DNA of 64,000 bases from Nocardioides panzhihuensis (GCF_013408335.1 NZ_JACBZR010000001.1:5915501-5979500); one strand, 5' to 3'; shown: positions 8,431 through 16,896, counted from the stretch's first letter. Notes: generated from the sequence alone by a model not told the origin. Made by a program: numbers and translations.

Positions 8431-9474
8431 TCACACCGCCGCGAGGTCGGCGCGCTCGGGCTCCCGGGGACCGGTGGCGGTCTCGTCCGCCTCGGGCAGC
8501 CGCAGCTCGGCGGGCACCTCCAGGTCGTACATCTTCGCGGCGTTGAGGCCGAGGATCTTCTTCTTCTGGGTGACCGTCAGCGGGGCGTACTCGGTCATGT
8601 CCTCAGGGATCTGGAAGTCGACGAACCGCTCGATCAGCCATCTCGGCGTCCAGATCGCGTAGTCGGAGGAGAACTGGATGCGGTCCTCGCCGATCCAGTA
8701 GATGAGCTCCCCGAGGATCTGCGCGAAGTAGCGCGGCCGGGTGTGGATGAACGGCATCGCCACCGCCAGCCCCCCGTGCACGTTGGGCTCCTGGGTGGCG
8801 ATCCAGCAGAAGTCCTCGAGCCGGGGCAGGCCGACGTGCTCGACGATGAAGTTCAGGTCGGTGAAGTCGCTGGCGACGTGGTCGATGTCGGCGACGTCGA
8901 ACGCGTCGCGGTCCAACGGCCGGATCGTCGGGCCCTTGTGGATGTGGATGTTGGTGATCCCGAGCTTCCGGCAGGCCTCGAAGTAGCGGTACGCCCAGGG
9001 GTCGGTCAGCTTCCAGCCACGCGAGTCTCCGTGCCACTCGGCGGTGTAGAGCTTGACACCCTTGAGCCCGAACCGTTCGGCGTCGGCGTGGAGCTGCTCG
9101 AGTCCGGCCTCGCCGTTGCGGGGATCGAAGTGGTGGTTGTACGTCAGCTTGTCCGGGTGCTTCGCGGTCAGCTGTGAGGCTTCATCGGTCTGCCCGAAGC
9201 CGTTCGTGTAGAACTCGCCGAGGTGGGCCGGCTGGAAGATCGCGTGGTCGACGTAGCCGACCTCGAACAGGTCGTGCATCAGCCGCTCGCCGCCCTGGTA
9301 GAGGTAGTCCTCATAAGGCCAGACCTCTTCCTCGGGGGAGAGGTTGCGGTGATAGTCGTAGAAGCAGTCGATGAACTGCTTGCCGTGGATGTTGCGCTGG
9401 TTCTCCGGACGGGCGTCCCAGAGCGCGACGTGGGCGTCGACGATGAAGTACGACTCGTTGTTCTTGGTGTACAT
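8431..9474 (-). CDS. amidohydrolase-fold protein (MimE-like, monooxygenase-cluster accessory)
   Basis: A 347-residue TIM-barrel amidohydrolase-2 protein and the first gene of the operon. The N-terminal metal motif is DAHVALWD rather than the usual DxHxH, as in the accessory proteins of propane/phenol monooxygenase clusters. Later metal and catalytic positions look kept: NIHIHKG, IVEHVGLPR and the C-terminal Asp in FSSDYAIW. In characterised clusters this gene is needed for production of active monooxygenase rather than for a known metabolic step. AAGGAG upstream supports ATG 9474. The promoter region contains two palindromes (9545-9581). Confidence 0.85.
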   Translation of the reverse strand: MYTKNNESYFIVDAHVALWDARPENQRNIHGKQFIDCFYDYHRNLSPEEEVWPYEDYLYQGGERLMHDLFEVGYVDHAIFQPAHLGEFYTNGFGQTDEASQLTAKHPDKLTYNHHFDPRNGEAGLEQLHADAERFGLKGVKLYTAEWHGDSRGWKLTDPWAYRYFEACRKLGITNIHIHKGPTIRPLDRDAFDVADIDHVASDFTDLNFIVEHVGLPRLEDFCWIATQEPNVHGGLAVAMPFIHTRPRYFAQILGELIYWIGEDRIQFSSDYAIWTPRWLIERFVDFQIPEDMTEYAPLTVTQKKKILGLNAAKMYDLEVPAELRLPEADETATGPREPERADLAAV

Positions 9475-9544
9475 CGGGGTCTCCTTCTGTGGCTTCCGTC
9501 ACAGGACGCTAGGGCCGGGGTGGCGCGCAGATCAGGGGTGCGGC

Positions 9545-9559
9545 GTCTCAATGTGAGAC
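9545..9559. promoter_or_regulatory. palindromic operator 1 for the divergent regulator
   Basis: GTCTCAATGTGAGAC, a 15-base palindrome with one central base, 70 bases before the amidohydrolase start and 67 before the regulator start. It is paired with a near-identical site whose centre is 22 bp away (two helical turns). The AcoR/MimR-like regulator encoded next door is the obvious candidate to bind it. Confidence 0.75.
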
Positions 9560-9566
9560 CTCGACC

Positions 9567-9581
9567 GTCTCAATCTGAGAC
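9567..9581. promoter_or_regulatory. palindromic operator 2 for the divergent regulator
   Basis: GTCTCAATCTGAGAC, identical to site 1 except at one inner position. Both sites are embedded in a larger symmetry: GCGGC flanks the pair on the left and GCCGC on the right (9541-9585). Spacing on the same face of the helix suggests cooperative binding of two dimers. Confidence 0.75.
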
Positions 9582-9626
9582 GCCGCCCGGCTGCCGCCGA
9601 CCACCAACGGATGTAACGTCGATCAC

Positions 9627-11099
9627 ATGACAGGCCGCCATCCGATCGCGCAGCGCACCGGGGCCGTCGATGCGACGGCGCTGGCGCCTCGTGTCCGAGC
9701 GTCATGGCAGCGCAGCCAGGAGTACGGCGTCTCCGTCGAGGAGGTCGACCCGGTCTTCTCCGGGGCCTATGACAAGGAGTCGCTCTTCTTCCAGTGCGGC
9801 CAGGAGGTGCTCCACGACCTGCATCGGACCCTCGTCGGAGAACCGGTCAGCCTGATGCTCACCGACCCCGTCGGTCTGGTGCTCAACCGCCTCAGTGGTG
9901 ACCAGCAGCTGCTCCGCGACCTCGACGCGGTGCACCTGGCGCCGGGGTTCAGCTATGCCGAGCGTGCGGCCGGCACCAACGGGCTCGGCCTCGCGCTGGC
10001 CGACCGGACCCCGACCGTGGTCCGGGCCGACGAGCACTACTCGCTCTCGCTGTGCAGCTACACCTGTGCGGCCGCCCCGGTGATCGACCCGATCAGCGGC
10101 CGCCTGGAGGGCAGCGTCAATCTGACCACCTGGTCGGAGTCGTCCCACGAGCTCCTGCTGGCCCTGGCCCAGTCGGCCGCGAGCAACACCGCGTCGCTCA
10201 TGGTCGCGCGTGCCCACGGCAGGTTTCCGCGGCCGGCCCCCCGCGGCGAGGTGTTCCGGGTCGAGGCGCCCCGGCTGGAACCGGGCGCAGGAACCCTCCG
10301 TGAGCTCTCCACCGTCTGGCGCGAGGCGCTGGGCAAGGTACGCGACGCGCTCGCCGTCGGCCGGCGGGTTGCTGTGGTCGGAGAGCCGGGGGTAGGGCGT
10401 ACGACCCTGGTCGCGCAGGCCTTCCGCGACCTGCGGCCGCGTGACCGGATCCTGGCGGCGTCCGCCCCGAATCCGGCCGACGCCGAAGCCTGGCTGTCGC
10501 TGTGGACGCCGGAGCTCGCCAAGCAGGACACCGCGGTGGTCGTACGCGACGTGAACATGCTCCCGGCCTGGGTGGCCGAGCGGCTGCATGCTCTCCTGGT
10601 CGAGGCCGCGCCCGGGGCGGTCGCCGGAGTGCCGTTCGCGGTGACCGCCGACACCTTCGAGGGCGTCCCCGCGGCCCTGACAGATCTCGTCGACACGGTG
10701 GTCGAGGTGCCGCCGCTGCGGGAGCGGCCGGAGGACGTGCTTCCGCTGGCGCAACGGGTCGGCCTGCGGGTGCGGGGCAGGGAGATCGCGCTGACCCCGG
10801 CCGCGGAGCGGGCGCTGCACGACCATGGCTGGCCGGGCAACGTCACCGAGCTCGTCCATGTCGTCCAGCGGGCCGTGAGCGCCGGAGACCAGGTCGACCT
10901 GCGCCACCTTCCCGCTGACGTCCTCTCCGACACCAGACGCCCGCTGTCCCGCATCGACGCCTTCGAGCGCGGTGAGATCGTCCGCGTCCTGACCCGTCCG
11001 GGGATCACCATGCAGGAAGCGGCCGCGGAGCTCGGGATGTCGCGCGCCACCGTCTACCGCAAGGTGCAGCAGTACGGGATCCGGCTCCGACCGAGCTAG
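9627..11099 (+). CDS. AcoR/MimR-like GAF-AAA-Fis transcriptional regulator
   Basis: A 490-residue regulator transcribed away from the operon it probably controls. A GAF-like sensor covers about residues 45-195 (AERAAGTNGLGLAL, SYTCAAAPVIDP). The AAA+ region has Walker A GEPGVGRTT at 252-260, the LRERPEDVLPLA segment and HGWPGNVTEL. A Fis-type helix-turn-helix ends the protein (AAAELGMSRATVYRKV). The GAFTGA loop that contacts sigma-54 is absent, in keeping with actinobacteria lacking sigma-54. Homologues activate propane/phenol monooxygenase and acetoin genes, often in response to a ketone or alcohol. The effector here is not known. Confidence 0.9.
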   Translation: MTGRHPIAQRTGAVDATALAPRVRASWQRSQEYGVSVEEVDPVFSGAYDKESLFFQCGQEVLHDLHRTLVGEPVSLMLTDPVGLVLNRLSGDQQLLRDLDAVHLAPGFSYAERAAGTNGLGLALADRTPTVVRADEHYSLSLCSYTCAAAPVIDPISGRLEGSVNLTTWSESSHELLLALAQSAASNTASLMVARAHGRFPRPAPRGEVFRVEAPRLEPGAGTLRELSTVWREALGKVRDALAVGRRVAVVGEPGVGRTTLVAQAFRDLRPRDRILAASAPNPADAEAWLSLWTPELAKQDTAVVVRDVNMLPAWVAERLHALLVEAAPGAVAGVPFAVTADTFEGVPAALTDLVDTVVEVPPLRERPEDVLPLAQRVGLRVRGREIALTPAAERALHDHGWPGNVTELVHVVQRAVSAGDQVDLRHLPADVLSDTRRPLSRIDAFERGEIVRVLTRPGITMQEAAAELGMSRATVYRKVQQYGIRLRPS

Positions 11100-11187
11100 C
11101 GGTTGCGAGTCGAACTCTTGGCCACGCCGAGGAAAACTCTCGGGTGAGATCGGGCCCGAAGGGCCGCTCACCAGGGATTATGAGCCC

Positions 11188-12801
11188 ATGCGGATCCGTC
11201 CCCCACGCGCCGGTCGCCAGCAGTTGACCCACCTGACCGGACAGGGCGGACCCGCCCTGGACGATCGAAGTCTTGCCGGCCGGCTTGTCCAGGAACAACG
11301 ACTTCAGCCCGACGAGGCCTCTGCCATCGTCAGGGAGATCGCGCGCATCCTCGTCGGCGGCCACGCCGCCGGTCACGTGCACGGCGACATCCGGCCGGCC
11401 ACGATCGGAATCACAGACGGTGGCAAGGCCGACCTGATCGGCGCGCCGGCGCCACGCCCCGGGGAGAGCCTGCCCTACCTGGCCCCTGAGCAGGTCGAGC
11501 GGCAGCGGGTCAGTCCCGCCAGCGACATCTATGCGCTGGGCGCGGTGTTCTTCGAGGTGCTCGCCGGACGTCCGCCGTACGCAGGCAGCGAACCCGAGCG
11601 GATCGGCTCGCTGGTGACGGTGCCCGGTCAGATCGACGGCATCGTGACCGCGATGCTCGCTGTGGACCCGGCCGAGCGACCGCGGGCAGAGGAGGTCCTG
11701 GCCGTGCTGGAGAGCGGACTCTCCGCCCCGCCGAAGAAGATCGTCCGGCCGTCCAGAGCGGACGGGCGCCGCGCCCGGGTCGTGTCGTCCACCCTGGGCG
11801 TACTGATGGTCCTGCTCCTGCCGGGGCTGGTCTTCGGCTGCTGGAGCACGCTCCGCGCCGGCGACATGATGTCGGACGTCGGGAGCGCCGAGCCGCTCGC
11901 CGATGTCTTGCCGACCAGCTTCCAGCTCGCCTTCGACCTCTCGATCGAGCGCGATGCGCTGCGTACCGACGCGGCACTGACCGAGGACTTCCTCCAGATC
12001 ACCGACAGGTCCATCGAGGCCTGGACCGGCGAGGTCGAGGAGCTGGACACCGCGGGTGACCCAGGTCTGCGCCGGCGGATGGAGAGGTCGGCGGCCGCCC
12101 TCGAGAGGCTCTCCGACATCCGTGCGGCCACCCGGGCCGGGGACAGGTCCGGCAAGCTGGTGGCCGTCGAGCTGTACACGAACGCGGTCAACGGCCTCTT
12201 CGACCTCGCCGCCGAGCTGCCGTCGTTCCAGGACGACGAGCTGGCCAAGCAGACGCGAAACCTGGAGCTGATCGGGTCTGTCTCGGAGGTGCTCGGGCTT
12301 GAGCGAAGGATCATGGCGAACGCCTTGCGGAACGGGCGGATCAGCGACCAGGGCATCGCCGACCTCAGCGCGGCTCAGGACTCCTGGGCGACTCATTCGG
12401 CGTCGATCTACGCCCGCGCCGACCCGGCGATGCGGCAGGGGCTCGACCGGATCTCTGGTCGGTCGTTCGAGTTCGGCTCACACGCGGTCTCGTCCCAGCG
12501 TGCCGTCATCCGAGTGCTCAACGCCCGTGACGTCGAGGAGGTCGCGAGGCAGCTGGAGGTGACCGCCGACGGTAGAACTGTGGACCAGCTCTGGCTGGCC
12601 GATGCGGCCCGCTACGTCCAGGACCTCAAGAACGTGGTGGTCGACTCTGCGCGCCGGCTGGCTGAGGGCATCGACCGTGAGCACCGGGACGCACAGAACC
12701 AGACGATCGCCCGGGGGGTCTTCACCGGCATCGCGCTCGTGGTGTTCGTCGTGCTCGGGTTCGCACTGCTCCATGCGCGAAGGCGATCGGTTGACGCGTA
12801 A
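11188..12801 (+). CDS. membrane pseudokinase with NIT-like extracellular sensor
   Basis: A 537-residue protein. Residues 20-170 align with the C-lobe of the intact kinase encoded next to it, but the whole N-lobe is missing: no glycine loop and no VAIK lysine. The catalytic HRDxKxxN is HGDIRPAT (65-72) and DFG is LIG (83-85). Structural parts remain (PYLAPEQ, SDIYALG). A membrane segment near 205 and a second near 510-530 enclose a helical domain with ERDALRTDA and LERRIMANALRNG, resembling NIT (nitrate/nitrite-sensing) domains. The same layout in the downstream gene shows that they are paralogues. Catalysis is very unlikely; a regulatory partner role is inferred. Confidence 0.82.
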   Translation: MRIRPPRAGRQQLTHLTGQGGPALDDRSLAGRLVQEQRLQPDEASAIVREIARILVGGHAAGHVHGDIRPATIGITDGGKADLIGAPAPRPGESLPYLAPEQVERQRVSPASDIYALGAVFFEVLAGRPPYAGSEPERIGSLVTVPGQIDGIVTAMLAVDPAERPRAEEVLAVLESGLSAPPKKIVRPSRADGRRARVVSSTLGVLMVLLLPGLVFGCWSTLRAGDMMSDVGSAEPLADVLPTSFQLAFDLSIERDALRTDAALTEDFLQITDRSIEAWTGEVEELDTAGDPGLRRRMERSAAALERLSDIRAATRAGDRSGKLVAVELYTNAVNGLFDLAAELPSFQDDELAKQTRNLELIGSVSEVLGLERRIMANALRNGRISDQGIADLSAAQDSWATHSASIYARADPAMRQGLDRISGRSFEFGSHAVSSQRAVIRVLNARDVEEVARQLEVTADGRTVDQLWLADAARYVQDLKNVVVDSARRLAEGIDREHRDAQNQTIARGVFTGIALVVFVVLGFALLHARRRSVDA

Positions 12802-12877
12802 ACCGCGAACGATAGCAAAGATCGGCCAACTCCATCGGTGCGTACACAAGACGCACGGGGTGTGAGTCCGACAACAT

Positions 12878-14977
12878 ATGCGCATGCGAACGCGCCCCCC
12901 GATCGCAGGCCGATACCGCCTGCACCGACTGCTTGGCCGCGGCGGGATGGGCGAGGTCTGGCAGGCGGCCGACACCAGGCTCGAGCGCTGGGTGGCCGTG
13001 AAGGTCGTGGAGATCTCTGCCGACCCGAAGGTGACCGAGCGCTTCCGGCGTGAAGCGCTCTCGACGACGGCGGCCAGCCACCCGGGCACGGTGCAGGTGC
13101 ACGACGTCGGGGTCGAGGAGACCGAGTACGGCAGCATCGTCTACCTGGTCATGGAGCTGCTGCCCGGTCCGACGCTGGCCGACCGCCTCGAGAAGCAGGG
13201 GCGGTTCACCGTCGAGGAGGCGAGCGAGGCGATGGTCCAGGTCGCGCGCACGCTCGCCGCGGTCCACGCCTCGGGGATCATCCACCGCGACATCAAGCCG
13301 TCCAACCTGGTCTACGACGGCGACGGCCGGATCCGGGTGCTCGACTTCGGCATCGCCCAGCTCGCCAGCCATCAGGCCGAGCGACTCACCTCGACCCGCC
13401 ACGTGATGGGGAGCCTGCCCTACATCTCGCCCGAGCAGGCAGCCGACACCGTGGTCGGTCCGGCGAGCGACATCTACGCGCTCGGCTGCGTCTGCTTCGA
13501 GCTGCTGACCGGTCGCGCTCCCTACGCCGGCTCCGAGCCGGTCTCGATGATCTACCAGCACGTGACCGCGCCGGTCCCGCACGTCAACGACGTGGTCGAC
13601 GTGCCCGCCCATGTCGACGAGTTCGTGGCCTCGATGATGGACAAGGACCCGTCCCGGCGACCCACCGCGGGCGAGGTCGTCGCCTTCGCGCGCAGGCCCG
13701 GGGTCGTGCCCGCGGTCGTCACCGGCAGCCGAGAGCTGTCTGCCTCCGCCAAGCCCGCGGCGATCGCCGCACCCAAGGCACTCTCCGCCCCGGCGTCGTC
13801 GGCGTCGTCGGCGACAGCGGTCGCGGGGGTGGTGGAGTCGGTGCAGCGTACGCCTCGGTCCCATGCGGCCCCGAAGCCGAGCGTCCTGCGCACCCGGGTG
13901 CTCGGCGCGCTTCTGGTCCCGGTGGTGATCACCATGGTCCTGGGTGGACTGGCCTTTGCCGACGCGCTCGAGGAGCGAGCTGTCTCCAACGGGGCGATGA
14001 CGATCGCAGGCGCGCTCCCGGAGAGCTACGAGCTCGGGATGGATCTCATCTTCGAGCGTGACGCGCTGGGCTCGGACCAGGTCCCGGACGCGGTCCGGCA
14101 GGCCTATCGTCAGGTGACCGACGACTCGATCGAGGCGTGGCACGACGACATCACCAAGATCGATCTCGCCGACACCCCGAGCCTGCGGGAGCGGGTCGAA
14201 CGCACCTACACCGTCCTCAAGGGCATCGACGCCTATCGCAAGGACCTCGAGGACGGCGACAAGGCGAGCACGGAGGCCGCCGTCGCGGCCTACACCGACA
14301 CCGCCTACGAGCTGCTCGACTTCGCGACCGAGATGCCCAACATCCCCAACGAGAAGATCTACAAGCAGGTCACCAACCTCAAGTACGTCAGGTCGGCGGC
14401 CGAGTCCCTGGGCGTCGAGCGGACGATCATGGTGCCGGCACTGATGACGGGCCGGATCGACCAGGAGTCGATGGAGGCGATGAGCGAGGCGCGTACGTCA
14501 TGGCAGCTCACCTCGCGCTCCTTCTACGCCGACGCTCCGAAGGCGACCCAGAAGGCGTTGGACAAGATCTCGGACGGCACCTTCGCGGACGGTTCTCGCG
14601 GTGTGATCTCCCAGAACGCCGTCGTGCGGGCGATCAACGACGGCTCGCTCGAGCGGGTGGTGTCGGACCTCGAGAGGCAAGGGCCGGGGAGGCCGGCCGC
14701 GCAGGTCTGGTCCGAGGACATGACCCGGTTCATCCAGCTCCTCAAGGACACGATCGTGGCGATGACGCTGATCGTCGCGGACGATGTCGGCGAGGAGCAC
14801 CGGGACATCCAGACCAAGGTCGTCCTGAGCGGCATGCTCGCGGTCGCTGCCCTTCTCGCCGCCCTCGGGCTCCTGGCGGGGATCTTCCTCGTACGCCCGC
14901 TTCGCGGGCGTCGACGGTCCGTCGCAGACGTGAGCGGCGAGAAGTCGTGGGGACAGTCGCTCAGACGAGCGCGCTGA
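12878..14977 (+). CDS. membrane Ser/Thr protein kinase with NIT-like extracellular sensor
   Basis: A 699-residue PknB-type kinase. All catalytic elements are present: glycine loop GRGGMG (20-25), Lys42 in VAVK, HRDIKPSN from 136, DFG 156-158 and PYISPEQ. A low-complexity Ala/Ser/Pro linker (about 245-335) leads to a membrane segment near 345-365. Next come a long helical extracellular domain with IFERDALGSDQ and VERTIMVPALMTG (NIT-like), a second membrane segment near 650-675 and a basic tail. Actinobacterial kinases usually carry PASTA or other sensors here, so a NIT-like sensor is uncommon. The start is 76 bases after the pseudokinase stop. The last 17 bases overlap the convergent YdjM-like gene. 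Confidence 0.9.
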   Translation: MRMRTRPPIAGRYRLHRLLGRGGMGEVWQAADTRLERWVAVKVVEISADPKVTERFRREALSTTAASHPGTVQVHDVGVEETEYGSIVYLVMELLPGPTLADRLEKQGRFTVEEASEAMVQVARTLAAVHASGIIHRDIKPSNLVYDGDGRIRVLDFGIAQLASHQAERLTSTRHVMGSLPYISPEQAADTVVGPASDIYALGCVCFELLTGRAPYAGSEPVSMIYQHVTAPVPHVNDVVDVPAHVDEFVASMMDKDPSRRPTAGEVVAFARRPGVVPAVVTGSRELSASAKPAAIAAPKALSAPASSASSATAVAGVVESVQRTPRSHAAPKPSVLRTRVLGALLVPVVITMVLGGLAFADALEERAVSNGAMTIAGALPESYELGMDLIFERDALGSDQVPDAVRQAYRQVTDDSIEAWHDDITKIDLADTPSLRERVERTYTVLKGIDAYRKDLEDGDKASTEAAVAAYTDTAYELLDFATEMPNIPNEKIYKQVTNLKYVRSAAESLGVERTIMVPALMTGRIDQESMEAMSEARTSWQLTSRSFYADAPKATQKALDKISDGTFADGSRGVISQNAVVRAINDGSLERVVSDLERQGPGRPAAQVWSEDMTRFIQLLKDTIVAMTLIVADDVGEEHRDIQTKVVLSGMLAVAALLAALGLLAGIFLVRPLRGRRRSVADVSGEKSWGQSLRRAR

Positions 14978-15785
14978 GGTTGGCGACCAGGACGTCCCAG
15001 CGGCTGTCGACGTCGAAGCCCATCTGGCTCAGCATCGCCCAGCCGAAGCCGACGATGGCGTAGAGGCTGATCGGTGTCATCACTACCCACTCACGGATCG
15101 AGCCGGCATCGCCGAGGACGGGGAGGGCGAAGTGGCCGCCCCGCGTCCACATGTTGTCGAACGGGAGCCACTTGTTGCGCCGGACCCACTTCGGCGGCTT
15201 GGGCGCGATCGGCCAGAACACCGGGATCCCCATCGTCGTCACGAAGTCGCCGAGCAGGTGTACGACGCAGCCCAGGGCGACCGAGAACGGCATCCACCAC
15301 CACTCCTCGGGTGCGAAGACCGCGATCACGGATGCCAGCGCGACCGCCGGGATCCAGGGCCACAGGACGCCCTTGCGGGTGAGCTTCAGCGCGTCCATCG
15401 CGAAGGCGACGAGCAGGACGCACATGATGCCCGGACCGATCAGAACGCTTCCGACGGTCTCGGTCTCGAGCGAGAGCTTCCCGGCGCCCCAGGCGAGGCC
15501 GGTGAAGGCCAGCACGCCGAGGATCGAGTGGGTGCCGTTGCGGTGGCCGCCGGAGACCCGTCCGACGACCTTGGTCAAGGCTTCGGTGACCGGCGGCAGC
15601 GAGTGAGCGATCGTGCCGTTGTGGTGGTCCGCGTCCGGAAGCAGCGCGGCGCCGGCGCACACCAGGGCCCCGGTCATCACACCTACGTCCGAGACGCCCG
15701 GATACCATCCGAACGCGATCGGTGCCGACGATGTCACTGCGATCCACGCGGCCGCGCCTGAGGCCGCGTGATGCCCGCCCATCAT
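14961..15785 (-). CDS. YdjM-like membrane-bound metal-dependent hydrolase
   Basis: A 274-residue membrane protein of the YdjM/DUF457 type. The N-terminus MMGGHHAASGAAAW carries the conserved His pair. LLPDADHHNG, the GHRNGTHSIL region and HLLGDFVTTMG supply further Asp/His residues expected to bind metal. About five to six membrane segments are visible. E. coli YdjM is a LexA-regulated inner-membrane protein, and an SOS-box-like sequence lies about 110 bases upstream (15893-15908). The 3' end overlaps the kinase gene by 17 bases on the opposite strand. Confidence 0.85.
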   Translation of the reverse strand: MMGGHHAASGAAAWIAVTSSAPIAFGWYPGVSDVGVMTGALVCAGAALLPDADHHNGTIAHSLPPVTEALTKVVGRVSGGHRNGTHSILGVLAFTGLAWGAGKLSLETETVGSVLIGPGIMCVLLVAFAMDALKLTRKGVLWPWIPAVALASVIAVFAPEEWWWMPFSVALGCVVHLLGDFVTTMGIPVFWPIAPKPPKWVRRNKWLPFDNMWTRGGHFALPVLGDAGSIREWVVMTPISLYAIVGFGWAMLSQMGFDVDSRWDVLVANLSALV

Positions 15786-15892
15786 GTGAAGTTGGTGTCC
15801 CTCTCAGTGCTCCCCGCCGTATGCCGCGGATGAACGTACCGGTCCGTGGGCTGCTGCATGTGTGTTGGGGGTGGCGTGTCTGGCGACGAGAC

Positions 15893-15908
15893 TCGAATCA
15901 CTGTTCGA
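15893..15908. promoter_or_regulatory. candidate LexA (SOS) box
   Basis: TCGAATCACTGTTCGA matches the actinobacterial SOS consensus TCGAAC-N4-GTTCGA at 11 of 12 fixed positions. It lies between divergent genes, 108 bases from the YdjM-like start and 64 bases from the hypothetical gene start, so it could serve either. A weaker 7-bp inverted repeat (CGAATCA/TGATTCG) overlaps it. Confidence 0.6.
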
Positions 15909-15971
15909 AAGATGATTCGCGAAGCGTTAGGGGATGCGGCGGAGGCGGCAGATTGAATATGCTGCCCCGTC

Positions 15972-16274
15972 ATGACGACTCCCGGCACCCAAGGCGACGT
16001 CCGCCGTGCGCCGTGGACGTTCGAGACCGGCCGGTGTGCTGCGACGGTGACTCCCGAGGCGATCGAGTTCCGATTCATGGTCACCGCGCCCGACGGCTCG
16101 CTGAGCGAGATGCTGCTCTCGGTGGGTCGGCACGACATGCCGACGCTGCTCGAGGAGATCGCCTACGAGATGCCCGAGGCGCTCGAGTGGATGTCGGCCG
16201 CGATCATGACGGTCGCCAGGGATCGTCGCCTGACCGAGGAGGCTGCGTCCCTCCCGCATCGGCGCGGGGCATAA
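15972..16274 (+). CDS. hypothetical protein, 100 residues
   Basis: A small soluble acidic protein that I do not recognise. It has no signal peptide and no membrane segment. The middle (TVTPEAIEFRFMVTAPDGSLSEMLLSVG) looks like beta-strands, followed by a helix-rich half (LLEEIAYEMPEALEWMSAAIM). Codon use is like that of its neighbours. It lies 64 bases downstream of the SOS-box-like site and 85 bases upstream of glutathione peroxidase. It could be part of a damage response, but this rests on position alone. Confidence 0.6.
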   Translation: MTTPGTQGDVRRAPWTFETGRCAATVTPEAIEFRFMVTAPDGSLSEMLLSVGRHDMPTLLEEIAYEMPEALEWMSAAIMTVARDRRLTEEAASLPHRRGA

Positions 16275-16359
16275 CCTCGGCACGTGGAGGGTTGTCGTCT
16301 CGATGAGCGCGGGGCCACTGCCTTCAGACCCCGATATCCGATGATCCGAGGAGAGACCT

Positions 16360-16893
16360 GTGACCAGCACGCACGACTTCGAAGCGACGGCCGCCGACGG
16401 CCGCACCGTCCGGCTCGGTGACTACAAGGGCAAGCTGCTGCTGATCGTCAACGTCGCGAGCAAGTGCGGTCTGACGTCGCAGTACGAAGGTCTGGAGGCG
16501 CTCTATCGCGCCACCAAGGACTCTGGCGTCGAGGTCGTCGGGTTCCCGACCAACCAGTTCCTGGGTCAGGAGCCCGGCACCGACGAGGAGATCCAGGAGT
16601 TCTGCAAGACCACGTACGACGTCACCTTCCCGGTCCTGGCCAAGGTCGACGTCAACGGGGAGAACGCCGCGCCGCTCTACGACTTCCTGCGCGCCGAGGC
16701 GCCCGGCGACTGGGGCCCGCACCTGGGTCAGTTCTACGAGGCGGTGAAGGACATCAGCCCGGCGACCGAGCCCGGCGACATCAAGTGGAACTTCACCAAG
16801 TTCCTCATCGGCCGCGACGGCGAGGTCCTCAAGCGCTACGAGCCCCCGGTGACCCCCGAAGAGATCCAGTCCGACCTGCCCCAGTACGTCTAA
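16360..16893 (+). CDS. glutathione peroxidase family thiol peroxidase
   Basis: A 177-residue GPx-family peroxidase. The peroxidatic cysteine is Cys36 in NVASKCGLTSQY; it is cysteine, not selenocysteine. The conserved glutamine region is FPTNQFLGQEPG, and the tryptophan/asparagine motif is KWNFTKFLIG. Bacterial cysteine GPx proteins usually use thioredoxin rather than glutathione and reduce hydroperoxides in the cytoplasm. The GTG start follows GAGGAGAGACC, a good ribosome binding site. The second 21-bp-unit array type begins four bases after its stop. Confidence 0.93.
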   Translation: MTSTHDFEATAADGRTVRLGDYKGKLLLIVNVASKCGLTSQYEGLEALYRATKDSGVEVVGFPTNQFLGQEPGTDEEIQEFCKTTYDVTFPVLAKVDVNGENAAPLYDFLRAEAPGDWGPHLGQFYEAVKDISPATEPGDIKWNFTKFLIGRDGEVLKRYEPPVTPEEIQSDLPQYV

Positions 16894-16896
16894 CCC

